This document shows positions 34,403-47,600 of a stretch of DNA of 64,000 nt, in pieces. The notes below the pieces were generated by a model. The model searched no databases and had not been told where the DNA came from. It saw only the letters and a list, made by a program, of their open reading frames with translations. Numbering within the stretch: the stretch's first letter is position 1; each line of letters opens with the position of its first letter. The DNA is from Stercorarius parasiticus (Eukaryota; Chordata; Aves; Charadriiformes; Stercorariidae). The stretch spans positions 496,001 to 560,000 of the forward strand of contig VWZL01002002.1 in the NCBI GenBank assembly GCA_013396915.1, written 5' to 3'. A program made the translations under genes and the position numbers.

Positions 34403-37400
34403 ATTTTAGAAACATGTAAAAATAACAGAATTTTAAAGAAAGACTTGTCAATGTCCTCTATATTAGACCTCCATGGAAACTGATGGTGGATGGTATCTTT
34501 TTCAGATGTTTGAACTACAAGAATACTGGTAATATTTCATGTGACTGCAAGCAAGGAAATAGCATCTTAAATATGTGACATCATTGAGACATCCACATCT
34601 GTTCTTTTAGTGAGATCACCGTATTCCAACAGAGGCTTTCTTGTAGTGTCACATGAATCAACTCCTTCCCAAGTTGATTGCACAGTGGAGAAATTCAATC
34701 ATCTAAAACAATTAATCTGAATGGTAATTTACATTGGCCTCTGGAAATACAGAACAGCTGCTGCTCTAGCAGTGACTGGACTCTTCTCTGCCATGTTGTA
34801 GGGCAGGAAGATGTTGCTGAGCTTGGTGATGAGACAGAGGGTATATTACCTGTCTGCAGGTTCCCCACTGTGACAGTTTCTGGACCGTGTCCTCACTTTG
34901 CTTTCTTCCTTCAAATAGGTAGTGTTTTGCCTGGGAAATTTCACATAGTCATTGTTAGTATTTTCCAAACGGATGGCATTGTGCTGTTTGCGTTTGCACT
35001 TTTTGTTTGTAGCCACATTGTGAAATGATTCAGATGAGTTCACACCTGTTTGCATTGCATTCATGTATTGCTGACTTCGACACGGATCGTCTTACATGTA
35101 CATACTTTCACTTACTCAGATGGATGACTTACACCAGTAAAGCCTATGCAGGACCCTATGTTTGAAAACATATATTTTTTTAAAGGACTTCATTAAATAT
35201 AATTTCTTCCCCGATGGGTCGTTCCAGGACAGTTCAAAGCATAGCTTTGTGTTTGACCATCAGTACCCAGCACAGTGTTAGCTGTAGAGATAAGAATAAG
35301 CTGCTGGATTGTGCTTTATGCTTTAGAGGAAGGTTTAATCAATCAACATTTCTTTACCTCATAAACTTCTAAGTAAGTATCCAAAACAACATCAGGAAGT
35401 ATTCTGTATCTGGTAACTCATGTTATTCTGAACAGGAATGCAAGTCACAGAACATCATTGACCGTGCAGGACCGGGTTCCGATAGACTACCCAGTGCTTC
35501 TTGCCTTCAGGTGAAAATAGCAATTTCCTGATGTGTGAAAATATGAGAAAATAATATTATAAACACCTTTCTGTTTTCTACTTGTTTTTCTCCAGTCAGT
35601 TCTGCAGTATATATCTGTTTGCTTATATGTTGCTTCATTAGAAAAGGGAATTTTGAAGCAAAAATTGCTTTTCTAAAATATGTAATTTGCTGAGAATTAC
35701 GATGTAAGTTATTTTATAATGGGCTTTAGTAAACTAAATTGTATATCGTAGAGCTTAGAGCAGGCTTTATCTTTCTTACGATTTATGATATTGCAAAACT
35801 GGGAGCTGTAGCCTCAGGGGGGTTTTAACGATATGGTGGTTTCCCGGTCACACATTGCAAAGGAGCTGTCTGGGGTTTGGAAATGAAGACGAGGTCAGCC
35901 TCATCCTCTAGAGCCCTGTTTATTAACTTCTAAACTTAAAGTCGAAGTAATCTCTCTAAAGAAAGTGACATTTGACTTTTTCATGCAGTTGGTTTCATAA
36001 TATCTGTATTTAGAATTAGGAAAAGGTAGAATAAATTAGACTCCGGACAGTGTTGACTCCGTTGCAGATAGGAGAAAGTGTGTGAAGTTGGGTTTTGGCT
36101 GTTGTTTTACAGACCCTCTTCCAGTGTTTAAGGGACTGCCTGAAGCAACGATGACAGATCGACAAAAAAATGGTACAGCAGGCATCGGAAAAAAATGGGA
36201 AGTGTAGGAGTAGAAGGAAAACAAAAAGGCAAAGAATGGGGGGCACTTCAGGGGCACTGTGAATTGAGCTGAAAGTGTGAGGAGATTAGGGAGCGTTTTG
36301 AAGGCAGCAGGGGAGAAAATGTAGGGTGCTGCGGGTCAGCATTTAGAATGTGTTTGTGTCTGATGCAATTTTCTTTTCTCTCTGGCTGCGTTCATTGTTA
36401 TTTGACAGGGGTTCCCCCTTGCTTTTAGCTTGCAGCTTTCTGTAAGTACAAGAAAAATTAATCACTGGTGTGACTGAATTCAGGTCACCGCAGGTCACTG
36501 TAGTAATAACATCCCACACACCTCCCTTCTACCTGCACATTTCCACCGTATGTTCGACGCACAGCGAGAGCAGGGAGCCCTGGCTTCAGAAGTACCTGGT
36601 AAAAAGGGAAGACATCAAATTTGCATCTGGGTGGGATAGAAAACAATGAGTTACTACTATATTTGACTTTACACACCATGTATGCCTGACTATACCTGGT
36701 GATATGAGTGCTAATTAGGAGCAGTCCCTCTGAAACAGAAATGCAGACCTGAGACGTGCAGCCACTTTGCACGGCTCGTTGACAGCCTCTTCTCCAAGTT
36801 ACTTTTCATCTGCTGCAGATGTCAAAAATAATTCGACTCGGCCTAGCTCTGTGGCGCTGTGTGTCCTCCCGAAACATGAAACATTTTAAAGGCTGTACCT
36901 GTGCCCACATCACTGGCAGTCTTGGACGTGAGAAAGAAGGTGCGTGTGGAATGAAATAGGAGCTGCCATAGCACTAGAGACATGATTGTGCTCATCAACA
37001 GTGAAAATTAATTACCATCAATTTTAGGTAAGATCTAAACTGTCTAAACTTGGTCAGACTAAAAGATATCCATGGTAAACGTGTGGGAAGTCCATTTTCT
37101 CACATTGTTCATTGGGAACCTCTTCTCTAGCCCCAGCATCGTGCTAATTGGAGAAGCGATCCTAGGGTTAATTACCTGCATGCAGCTGAGCATGATCAAC
37201 TAGGAGTCTCACTTTACAAAGGTCTCTGAGGCAGGCGAGAGGAAGTAGATGTAGGTATCAATCTGAAATTTTATATAAGAATAGACGTGGATTTTAATGG
37301 GGAAGAAGAGTCAAAATCATTCAGGTGATGGATATTTTTGAAGAATTTAGGCTTCTCAAGTCTGCTTTAGATCAGGACTACATTTGATTAAATGTGATTT

Positions 37401-38130
37401 ATTCTATATTCAAATTTATGCTTTGGAAATTTCATTACAGTCATCTATACAAAAATGGCCAGATCTTTAGAGCCCTTCTTTTATATTAAATAAGACAGTA
37501 TTTTGCAAACTATGCACATGGCTGTTAAGACCATGAGAAGAACTCTGAATTATTTTGCCCAAATTTAAGATTTAATTGAAAAAAGAAAAAAGTTCCAATT
37601 TCTCCTCACAGTGAAGGAATCTTGGCAATTGAAACAAATGCGACTATACAGTAATGTCCGAAGCAATGCTGCAAAATAGGGCTTGCTAACTTCATTCCCC
37701 AAATTCTGGGGGGTTTTGTGTTCTTTTGCTGAAAGAAAAAGGAGAGGTTTCATCAAAACCATAGTCCTTATGACTAGAATCAGATGGCCATGCATTTTTC
37801 TGCTCCTTGTGATAAAGCATCCTGTGCGGAATATTTGTGATCACAAGAAAAGATTGGCACAGATACTCTGTCCTGTCCGCCACCCATGTGGCAGCAGTGA
37901 TGGCTCGCCAGGGCTGAACTGTCCCGTCTTGTCAGCTGGGGAAAGCCATCCCTCGAGAAGGACGCGCAGCTAATCCCTAATCGTGATCATTAGAGGACAC
38001 ATCATGCCTCTAACAGAACATGCTGGTCTGGCTTGTTTTGGATAATGTTTCACTCCCTTGCCTTGAAGCCTTTTCCCCATTGAATAGACGGATGCCTCTG
38101 TATTTCTATAGCTTACTGTCTGTCTATATG
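34403..38130. other. Intergenic downstream of the CA3-like gene
   Basis: No gene or repeat family recognised. Short open frames only. Confidence 0.55.
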
Positions 38131-38692
38131 GAATCATAGGATCATAGAATCATAGAAGGGTTTGGGTTGGAAGGGACCTTAAAGATCATCTAGTTCCAAC
38201 CCCCCTGCCATGGGCAGGGACACCTCCCACTAGACCAGGCTGCTCAAAGCCTCATCCAACCTGGCCTTGAACACTTCCAGGGATGGGGCTTCCACAACCT
38301 CCCTGGACAACCTGTTCCAGTGTCGCATCACCCTCGTAGTGAAAAATTTCTTCCTGAAATCTAATCTAAATCTACCCCCTTTCAGTTCAAAACCGTTACT
38401 CCTCATCCATTCACTACACTCCCTGATACAGAGTCCTTCCCCATCTTTCCTGTAGGTCCCCTTTAGGTACTGGAAGGCCACTATAAGGTCTCCCCGGAGC
38501 CTTCTTTTCTCCAGGCTGAACAACCCCAAGTCTCTCAGCCTGTCTTCATAGCAGAGGTGCTCCAGCCCTCTGATCATCTTTGTGGCCCTCCTCTGGACCC
38601 GTTCCAACAGGTCCATGTCCTCCTTGTGCTGAGGGCTCCAAAGCTGGATGCAGTACTCCAGGTGGGGTCTCACCAGAGCGGAGTAGAGGAGT
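38131..38692 (-). mobile_element. CR1 LINE 3' end, relatively young copy
   Basis: Begins on + with GAATCATAGGATCATAGAATCATAG, the complement of the CR1 tail, and ends near GGTGGGGTCTCACCAGAGCG. On the minus strand 38230-38727 is open for 165 codons, reading [20 protein letters not shown] through [11 protein letters not shown] to [20 protein letters not shown]. This is the ORF2 C-terminus with no stop. About 40 of the N-terminal codons in that frame lie outside the element. It is dead because it lacks ORF1 and the endonuclease and reverse-transcriptase domains. Confidence 0.95.
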
Positions 38693-41600
38693 AAATATGT
38701 ATGTATCAATACATACACAAAACACATACGTGCTGTCTAAATACACATTCTGTTACTGTGGGAAAGCATTTTGACTGAAATTACAACTAATTTCAGACTC
38801 CGGAGAAAAAACATCCTTCTAGTGAAGTTAGTCTTGCGTTTACCAAACCTGCCCCTGGCTGGCTGCCTGCCGCCACACCTGGCTGTCCTCCAGAATAAAG
38901 CAGCTGAGGAAACAGCTCCCTTTCCCTCCTTTTCCAAGAACAAAAGAAACTCATCAGCTTGGAGCAGCTTTTCTTCTTTCTGAGGTCACTGGGGCCATTT
39001 ATTACCATTTCAGCTTTCCAGCATACAGACTGCAGTGTTAACTTTGAAAGAGCTGTGTGGACAGGCAAAGAGGCAGAAGTAGATCCTGCTGCTCATGCAA
39101 GAAGGAGGGCGATGAAGAACCGCATGGCCTCAGGGAAGAGCTGGCAAAGACTGGGCAGATAGCAAACAGTCACAGGTGATCACAGTGTGATGTGCAGAAC
39201 TGATGCAAAGGCAGAATTCACTGTTTGGTGAAGGTGGCGAGGACTCCTGAACCATGAAAGGGTCAAATTCTGTCTCTTGAAAAGCAGGAGTGTACCTCAT
39301 TGGTAAGTGGTGGCATGGCTGTACCGATGGCATGGGACTGATTAAAGACCACTTGAGGGAAACTGAGCAAATCAGCTCAGGCCGTGCCTCTCATTCTTTA
39401 TATGCTACAGCAAGATGAAGACTTTGTGGTCCCACATGCAGGCACAGGGCAGCTTGGATTAACACTCATACTTATGTAAATAGACGAGGTGGTCCCCTAG
39501 TTGCACAGTGCACGTGGCTGGCTGAAATACGCATTTTATAATAAGGCAGAGAGTCTTGTTCATTAGACCTGCATTTTCACGTTGTATTCCTGTGGGAAAA
39601 GGTGTGTGTAAAAGGTAGGGTCATTTTTCCTGGGTTTCCTTCTCTTAATGCCAGCATACATGTTCTACTCCTCAGTAGTGGGGCTGAGCGTTGTCTAGAG
39701 CTTGTGATTCTTTACCTAAAGAAGATGCAGAGAATGGCAGCAGAGATCTGTGGAACCACGTCAGCGAGTCTCCACTGGAAACACTCAGAAAGATCTAGCC
39801 CCAGGATTTTCTGCATTGAACAATATTCCAAGGATTATGGCATATGGCAGTGAGGCCTTGCAATTATTGCAGTTTGCAGTGAATGATTAGATCATTTTTG
39901 TGGCTTTTCAAAAAGAAGAATGCATTTTCTTTCAAAATGGGCGATCATTGTATCAGAATGCTGAAGGAAGATACACTACATACATGGATACAGCCAGTAA
40001 ACTGGGACATGCACTAGGAAGTAGACAAAAGGTTTTTTTGCAAAGTTTTGTTGATTTTTTGGTTACCGTCAACCTATGAAATTGTTTTACTTGAGAGAAG
40101 AGGAAGACAACTTTCTCGAGCCTAGGAACCACGGTATACATGTAACACTGGAGAATAAGAGGTTAATGGATATAACAGTTTCAGCAGAGCCTTCTGCTTT
40201 ACTTCTTTTCACAGACTAGGCTTTAGATTATCCAGCAGCGCGTGTATTAGGTGTTGAACTTTGGCACAGAGGCCACACTTGAATTTCTGACAAACCAAAA
40301 GCTGCTAAACAGCCTGTGAACTATCACTGATATAAAGACCCAATGTTTTCATCAATGGCTTTAAGTTAATCATTCGGTTTCAGAAAGGGATTAAGCTCTT
40401 TTCTCACTCCCTCACACCATAAACTTGCCACGTAAGTCCAGGAGAGCATTTAACTCCATTTCACAGTAAGCATTGCACTTCTCATTAATCAGAAACCTGA
40501 CATGGACTTTACAAGTTTAAAAGGACAGCTTTTAGCCTCTGACTGAAGAACAGCCCTGATCGTGCATGCCTGAACAAATGATGATATGAGTTTTTTCACT
40601 AAGATGGAAATTCACGGCCTCAACTCCTAAGACAAAGAAGCGGCCTTGCAACAACTGGTGCATATCCCAAAACAAAATTAAAACTTGTTTCTTCCTTTCT
40701 CCAGGAGGCAATTCTCAAAGGTTGTGCAGCTAATTTGTATACAAGGTATGTATACATTCTTGAATAAGGTATGAGCAGCTGCAGATAGTCTCCAGCGTGG
40801 TCCTGTCTGATAGCAAAGGAAAGCACGTGGTTATGACCCAAAAGTCAACGCCACATTTGGTCAGATTTTCTATCCATCCCATCAGTAGCAGGGCTGCTAT
40901 TCCTGATATCCAAACATTCAACAATCTATAACTCTAACTTGGATGTGGACTGAAATATTAGTCTTTGTTAGTTGAAGAGACAGTTGTATAACTTAATGGT
41001 ATTGTAATTGCTGAGAACACCATATGGAAGAAAGAAGGACCAGGTTGTCAGCCCGCCTAATGAGATACACCTTTATGATTCTGTACGTTTACTTTATTTT
41101 TTTTACCATCAACTTTGCCATTGTGAAGTGTTGCTGCTGGCTTTCAAATAATGGTCTGGAGGATTTTCTGATAAAATATGTGAAGATGATTCCTTTTATT
41201 TCTTTATTTTAGTAAAGGCTGCTGAAAAACAATTCTTAGTTAAGAGAATCAGAGAGGATTAAAATAGTTCCCCTTAGGGCACTTACTAATCACAGCTTCA
41301 AAAGCATTGACAAAAGCTCTGGATGTCAGAGGGTGAGAGCATTTTGCACGTCTGATATGCCACAGATTTATGCTGTCCTCAGAGGGGAGCATTGTTCCCT
41401 TAGCTAGAACTAGGGATTCTCAGAGGTGCCTGATGCTGATTAGGGTAATGATCCCACTTGGGATCTCTGTAGCTTGGGTGGGGTTTTCTCTTATGAAATC
41501 TGACACAAGTGCTCAAGTCAACTCTAGTGCTCTAGAAGTCCTCAAGTCAACTTCCACACACCAGCAGCAGAGGGACTCACAGTCATTATTACTCATTGAG

Positions 41601-44600
41601 ATTTGACATTATTACAAAAAAAACCTACTACAAAGAAGATAATGATACTTTCAGTTGTTAAAACTCTATTCCTTTATTATGTATTCCAGTTATCTGCTGG
41701 CTTATGGTTCCCCAAATGTTTAAAGTTTGCTAGAGAAGGAGCTCTGAGACATGATTCAAATAAAAAGATGCTGATACTACAGAAAAAACATGAAAATATG
41801 AGGATTGCAGTAGTCTTCAAATAATCCAGACATTAGAACAATACTTGTGTATGAGTGGACTATGCTTCCAGTAGTTTATTCAAAAGTTTTTTATTGTAGA
41901 ATTAATGAGTAGTGTAGCTTCTGCTGTCTTCCCCAAACTCCCCATTTATTCAATGCATTATTTAGCAACACAAATTGATATGTGAGAGAATAATCACCCC
42001 AAAAGAATAGGCCTTCATGACTGAGCGGTCAACTTTCCACGTGCATAAATAGTAACATACTTTTTTTCTTTTTCCTGTGACATTAAGGATGTGTCTACAT
42101 TAATTGTGTACTTCAGACCAGGAATGTCATTTTTAAATGAACCTCCATGCCATTCCCATTTACTGCTCTTTGGCTGCGATTGTGGAGTCGTTTTAGGTGA
42201 AAGTGAGCTGGAGGTGAACCCACCCGGCAGGAGGGCAGCTACTGCACTCATGAAATGTTTATAGTATTGATGTCAGGTCACAACCATTCCACTGGCCATA
42301 TCAGCTCCTACTGGCTCATGCTACTTTCTAACCTAGACAGCATAAAAACTCAGTCACAGACCAGAAAGCTGTTGTGTTAAACTATGTAGAAACACAGGGA
42401 AGAAGATGATAATTCCTCATCTAAAAAAAACCCCATCAAATCATGGTACATTTAAAATGAGAGACAGCGAAGACATGAAAGAAGACAACGAACAGCGTTA
42501 GCCATCAGAGTTGGCTGCGGAATCAGAAAAGAGAAGCCTATAAGCTTCATTTTTGAAGGCATCATGGAAAAGGCCAGTTTTAAGGAGTTTTCTGAATGGT
42601 TTTTGTAGATCTTCTCCCAAGCATGAAGGGATGCCTAAATTCATGCTTGCTTGAAAACGTAAATGGACACTTGCTGATCAGAGACAAGAGCTGGCACTTT
42701 GGTTCCCAGTTTCAGCTAACGGGTCAGGAGAAAGAGGAAAGGACCATGAAAATCAAAGTAAAGTGTGTGTTTAATGTGACAAAGAAGACACTTGGGATTC
42801 AAAGAGGTGATGACACAATCTCAAAGACAGAACAAGAAAACGATCTTAGCAAACTGTGGAAAGGTTGCGTTTGTCAGCGCTGGAGGAAAGGACGCTGCAG
42901 CAAGGGGGTGAGAGACACTGAGAGCCTCAATTCATTTTTAGCTGGTTGGATGAATAGGCTCTGCACCCTAGTATCTAACAGAAGGAACTGGAAAGATTTA
43001 CATGTAGCTTCGATAAGGCCTGGATCATAGGCCTGAATTATTAATGGTAACTGGTATTAGCCCTCTTAAGCCAAGGAAGGTGTTAAAATACCATTTTTCC
43101 CACACTGACCTTGAAGGTAGTAGTCAGAAATCTGGCAACAGGCCAAGATTTTTGTTTGGCCGGAAGATATGTCTGCATGAAGATTATCCATCTGAATGGA
43201 TATTTAGAGATAATAATTGGATTTGCATATATGAGAGGTGCGTAAGGGAGAAGGAAAGGGAAAAAGGGTAGAGACTTTCAAGAAGCCCCTTACAGAGGCT
43301 GGAGGAGATAACGAGCGTCTTCCAAGGGACAAATCACAGGAGATCTCTTACTGAGGACTAATAAACACAAGTCAAATCGTGTGGTTTTCTGTGTAGTCCT
43401 ATTTTTTTGTTTGTTTGTTTATTTGGCAGTTTTGCAACGAAAAAGTCGTGTTGGCCTGTTTTTTCATCTGAATAACTCCTTTGGGAAGTACAGATGGTTT
43501 GTACTTCAAAAATCTATAGCCATATATCTTCTCAGTAGCCAGCAGTACTTGACAACAACACACCCAAGAAATGCTAAGTAGGAAATAAGGAAAATGTGTT
43601 CAATATAAACATGAAAAAGAGCCATGAGGTTTGTAGAAAAGCTTTTAGAACTATATATACCTTCTTTATACTCAGTGTACCAACAGAAGAGAATCTAATT
43701 CTTAGATTGGCCATGTTACCCAGAAGTGATAGTAAAAGACCTTTAACTTATCATTCTTCTTTTTCATGTCCAAAATGGTCTGGCTGTTGTATATAATTCA
43801 CCAGGAATAATAAAAATTTGATTATCTTAATATGTTAACTGTCTTTTCTGATACTAATTCATGGTACGTTATGTGTGTTTGATGGCTGTATTTTTGGTAG
43901 GGTATACATCTATCCTGTTCCCTGATACTGTTGATTTATGCTTATTAATTCCTAATAATCTTTTTACCACCAGAGAATGGCATTTCTGAACTATGGCCTT
44001 TTGTGTATACCTGGAGAAATTGGTAAATTTGTTGTGAAAGCTTCCATTAGGATCAAGAGAGAAAGATTTTCTTTTCTAACACCTAGCCTGAATGTCCTTC
44101 CATTTACCCAGAACAAGTCTGTTTGGTCAAACTTTTAATCCGAATGTGGGTGTGGGAGATAGACAGGAATATACATACTTCTTTGCAATTTTTTTCCTCC
44201 TGTTACGATAGTTTTACTGCCAGTCAAAATTACAGTGTTTTCTTTTATTTGATACTTATTTACCGCATACGAAATAAAGGTATATTCTCTGTATCTGTGC
44301 ACAGTTAATGGTAGAGCATGGTAGTTTCTGGTGGGAGCCCATGAAATGTTCAGATGGTGTGAAATACAAGACAGGAATGTCCATTGAGAGGCCAAGCATC
44401 TCTCTGTATTTATTCCTGACAGTATATGAATGTTTCAAATAGGGGCAGTTCTCAGTAGTACTTCTTCTGGACTCTTGAAGCTTTCTGGAATTTCCAAGAA
44501 AGGTGACACATGGAACTGGTTAAGGACAAAATTTCATACAGATGCATGGATAGCATCGATTGCCTTATTCAGGAGTGGGTACCACAGGAAGTATGTCTTC

Positions 44601-47600
44601 CTGGCCTTCTTGGAGATAGTTTCTCTTTACAGGCAAATATAAAGGAGAATAGGAGAATATCCAGTGGAAGAAGACCGTAAGGAGCACTGCTTCTCTTGCC
44701 AATGCAATACTTACTGTTTTTGAAGAGGAAGCAGAGCACTTAACTTCTAAAAATCTCAGCTAAGGCAGTATTCACTGCTGTGCATTATCCCATATTTATC
44801 TTATCTTTGACTTTCATTGATAAGAGGCAAATATTTCCTCGTCTGTAGCTGTGCTGCCAGGTTAAGACTTTTCTGCTGTCGTCACATTGATACTGTTAAT
44901 ACTGTCTTCCGACAGCAGCTTTGGTTCTTTAGATCTTATTGGACCTACCACACTATTTCTTTGTTTTTATTAGAACTAACTTCGGGTGTTTGAATATTCT
45001 TGTGTTCTGGGCCCAAGGCTGAACCTCAGCTCTAGGCTTCCAGGGTCAAGATCAAACATATCTCACAAGAGAAAAAATACCAGTCTGAAGAAAGCTCACA
45101 ATAGATGCAACGTGAGTTTTTATAATCAAATAGTAAAATTTATATTCTTGATTTTTTTTTCCAGTTAGACTGTATCTGACTGTTTAAAAAGAGATACAGA
45201 TTCAGATTCCCATTCCTGGGTGAAGATTTGAATTTCACAGCAAGTGAATTACTTTAGTAAAGCTGTAATAGTCTTGGAGTTCCTGCCATTAAATGTTGTT
45301 TGCAGGTAACCAATGTGGTTACACACAATGTGGAAGTCTATAATGTATTGAACTGTTTCATTTTACAGATGAAGATGGATCAGCACTGGTGCCATGTTTA
45401 TTTTATTCTGATGATAACAGATTTTCTCTGCTGGTACAGGTTTTTTACTCACGAGGGTTCATCTGGTGCGTGACAACATAGTGCTGAGCATTTGAATTTT
45501 CACTTGCCTAACTGAACTGAGAATAGTCTCATCAATGACATATATTAATATCACAGCATCCATACGAACAGCATCTTTAGATCTTGTTAGATCTATAATA
45601 TTAAGACGCCTACTCCCGAGCTTTTGGGTGTTAGGTGTTACCTTTGGGTGTTTGGGTGTTACCTTTCACCGTGCCACAGAAAGGAGAAAAAAGCAAGGAA
45701 ATACGCAGTCAGACATTTCTCAGGTAGTTATCGTGGAAAGCTAACAATGCTTCTGCAGACAGGCCCTGCAGAACCAGACTTGAGTTCTTTTTGCTCTGGC
45801 AGATATTCCAGAAAGTATTTGGCTGTTGCTGGGGTTTCCATACATGTCTGTGATATTTTCCATAGTTTGGCACACATCTGAGTTTTTTGCTATAACCTGA
45901 TACCTTGGTGATGGCAGTTCGCAGTCTGACACAGTGCGACATACCTCATTCGTAATCGTATAAACACTAGGTGTCTTAAAACAACAAAAAGTTGTAGCTT
46001 TCCTCGTATGTGTAGTAGTAATTTTCCATCTCTTCATATTCTTTTCTGGGCCAAGGTGTTTAAATAAAATTCACAAGTCCATATCCTCCCCGTCTCATTC
46101 AAGTGCAAAGCCCCATTACCTTCAGCAGGGCTAATGACATTTAGAAACTGTGATGTGGGAAGATGCTATGCCCCATTAATACTTAAAACATTGCCTCTGT
46201 TTTTCCCTGTGTTATATCCCATTAGAACATTACCTGACCTTTAGAGATGAACAGATCAGATGAGGCGGTACAACATTGTCTTGTTACATCTGAACTAATA
46301 TACAGAGAAGTGCCATCAAGATCAGCATCAAGCATCTGAGGAGGACGCTGTGTGTTTGCTCAACACAACCCTTGAAATGCTAAGTAGTTCCAAATATCCT
46401 TCTTTGTAAGCTAATGATGTCAGGCAAGAATATTCACAGAAGCAGGGGGCATGAGGAAGTCTCAACTCTGGCTAAACAGTTTCCTTTTCAAAGTCACAGA
46501 AGTGGTGCGTATGGTTGCCCTGTGTATGGATGACTTTGCTTTGTGTTGCAGATAAGCGCAAGAGCTACTGCAAGCATTTAATGTGCCTGACACTCACACC
46601 TGCTTTGTTATCTTGCACGTGCAGAGAGGAGATGAACATCTCCAAATGTAATTTCTTCAGAGACAAGATATCACATTAGCAATAAATCACCTGATTTTTC
46701 ATGTCACTTGTATTTACAATATTTTGACATAAATCTGTAAGGCAAAAAAAAAGACTCCTCAAATCATGTTTCATGTTATGTCATCAAAATCTTTATGATC
46801 ATTATGCAAATACAGTTTACGTGAAGTAAAACTCCATATTTAACCTTTATTCAACCTAACCTGGTTGTGATCAGATGATTATTGTGTTGGGTTTTCATTT
46901 TAAAACCAACAGCAGAAAAGGAATATCAAAATTTCCAATGTTTTCAGATCTAAATACCAATGCTGCTGTTTTCCTTGCTCAATTTCATTTCAGAATTGCT
47001 CTTCTTACTTTTTTTTTTTTTTCCCAAATTTTAGCTTCTCTTCTAGCAGTCCCAAACTGTCCTTCGGTTAGATTTTGTTGTTCTCTCAAACTAAATCTTA
47101 TCACACCTTCAGACCACATTTCTTGGAGTGTTACCACTTGGCGTTACTGTACGGGATCATGTCCTTAAGCATCATCTCCTGTTCGAGGCAGAAATCCTTA
47201 CTCTTTCTTTCCTGTTCCACTGCCTTCGTTTGTATTCCCAGGCAAATCACATATAGGAGGAATATTCAAAATTGCAAGTTCATTTAGCCGGTTTTGCAAA
47301 TCTCAACTCTAAATTATTTCTGCCTTCTTTCCCATTCAAATGCTAAAGACATAGAAATACTGTTAGATGAGAAGGGGCTACTTTCTTTAATGACTGTCAT
47401 GTGTCTGGACCTGAAATAGTGGGAGATAAGTCAATTACTTAGTTGAAAGTTCATAAACCTTCTAGCAGTGATCCTCTTCCTCCTTGAAATGCTCTGACCT
47501 TTGCTACCATGTTTCTCCTGGAAGCTGCCTTATTAGAAAACTGGCTGCTTGAAATCCTTCATGGTTTTAATGAAACAAGCAAAGGGCTGCAAAGTAACTG

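Noticed and set aside
38793..39068. 91-codon minus frame beside the CR1 copy
   Set aside because: It lies outside the element and has no resemblance to a known protein. Overlapping frames on the other strand show this is composition.
42015..42251. 78-codon minus frame with a protein-like start (Ala/Ser/Pro-rich, then WEWHGGSF)
   Set aside because: It looks slightly more protein-like than most, but I recognise no family and see no supporting exon or conserved signal. A protein search would decide it.
42596..43030. 144-codon open frame on +, the longest outside CR1
   Set aside because: No recognisable domain, no clear promoter or splice context, and a composition like its surroundings. A chance frame of this size is expected in 64 kb of A+T-rich DNA read in six frames.
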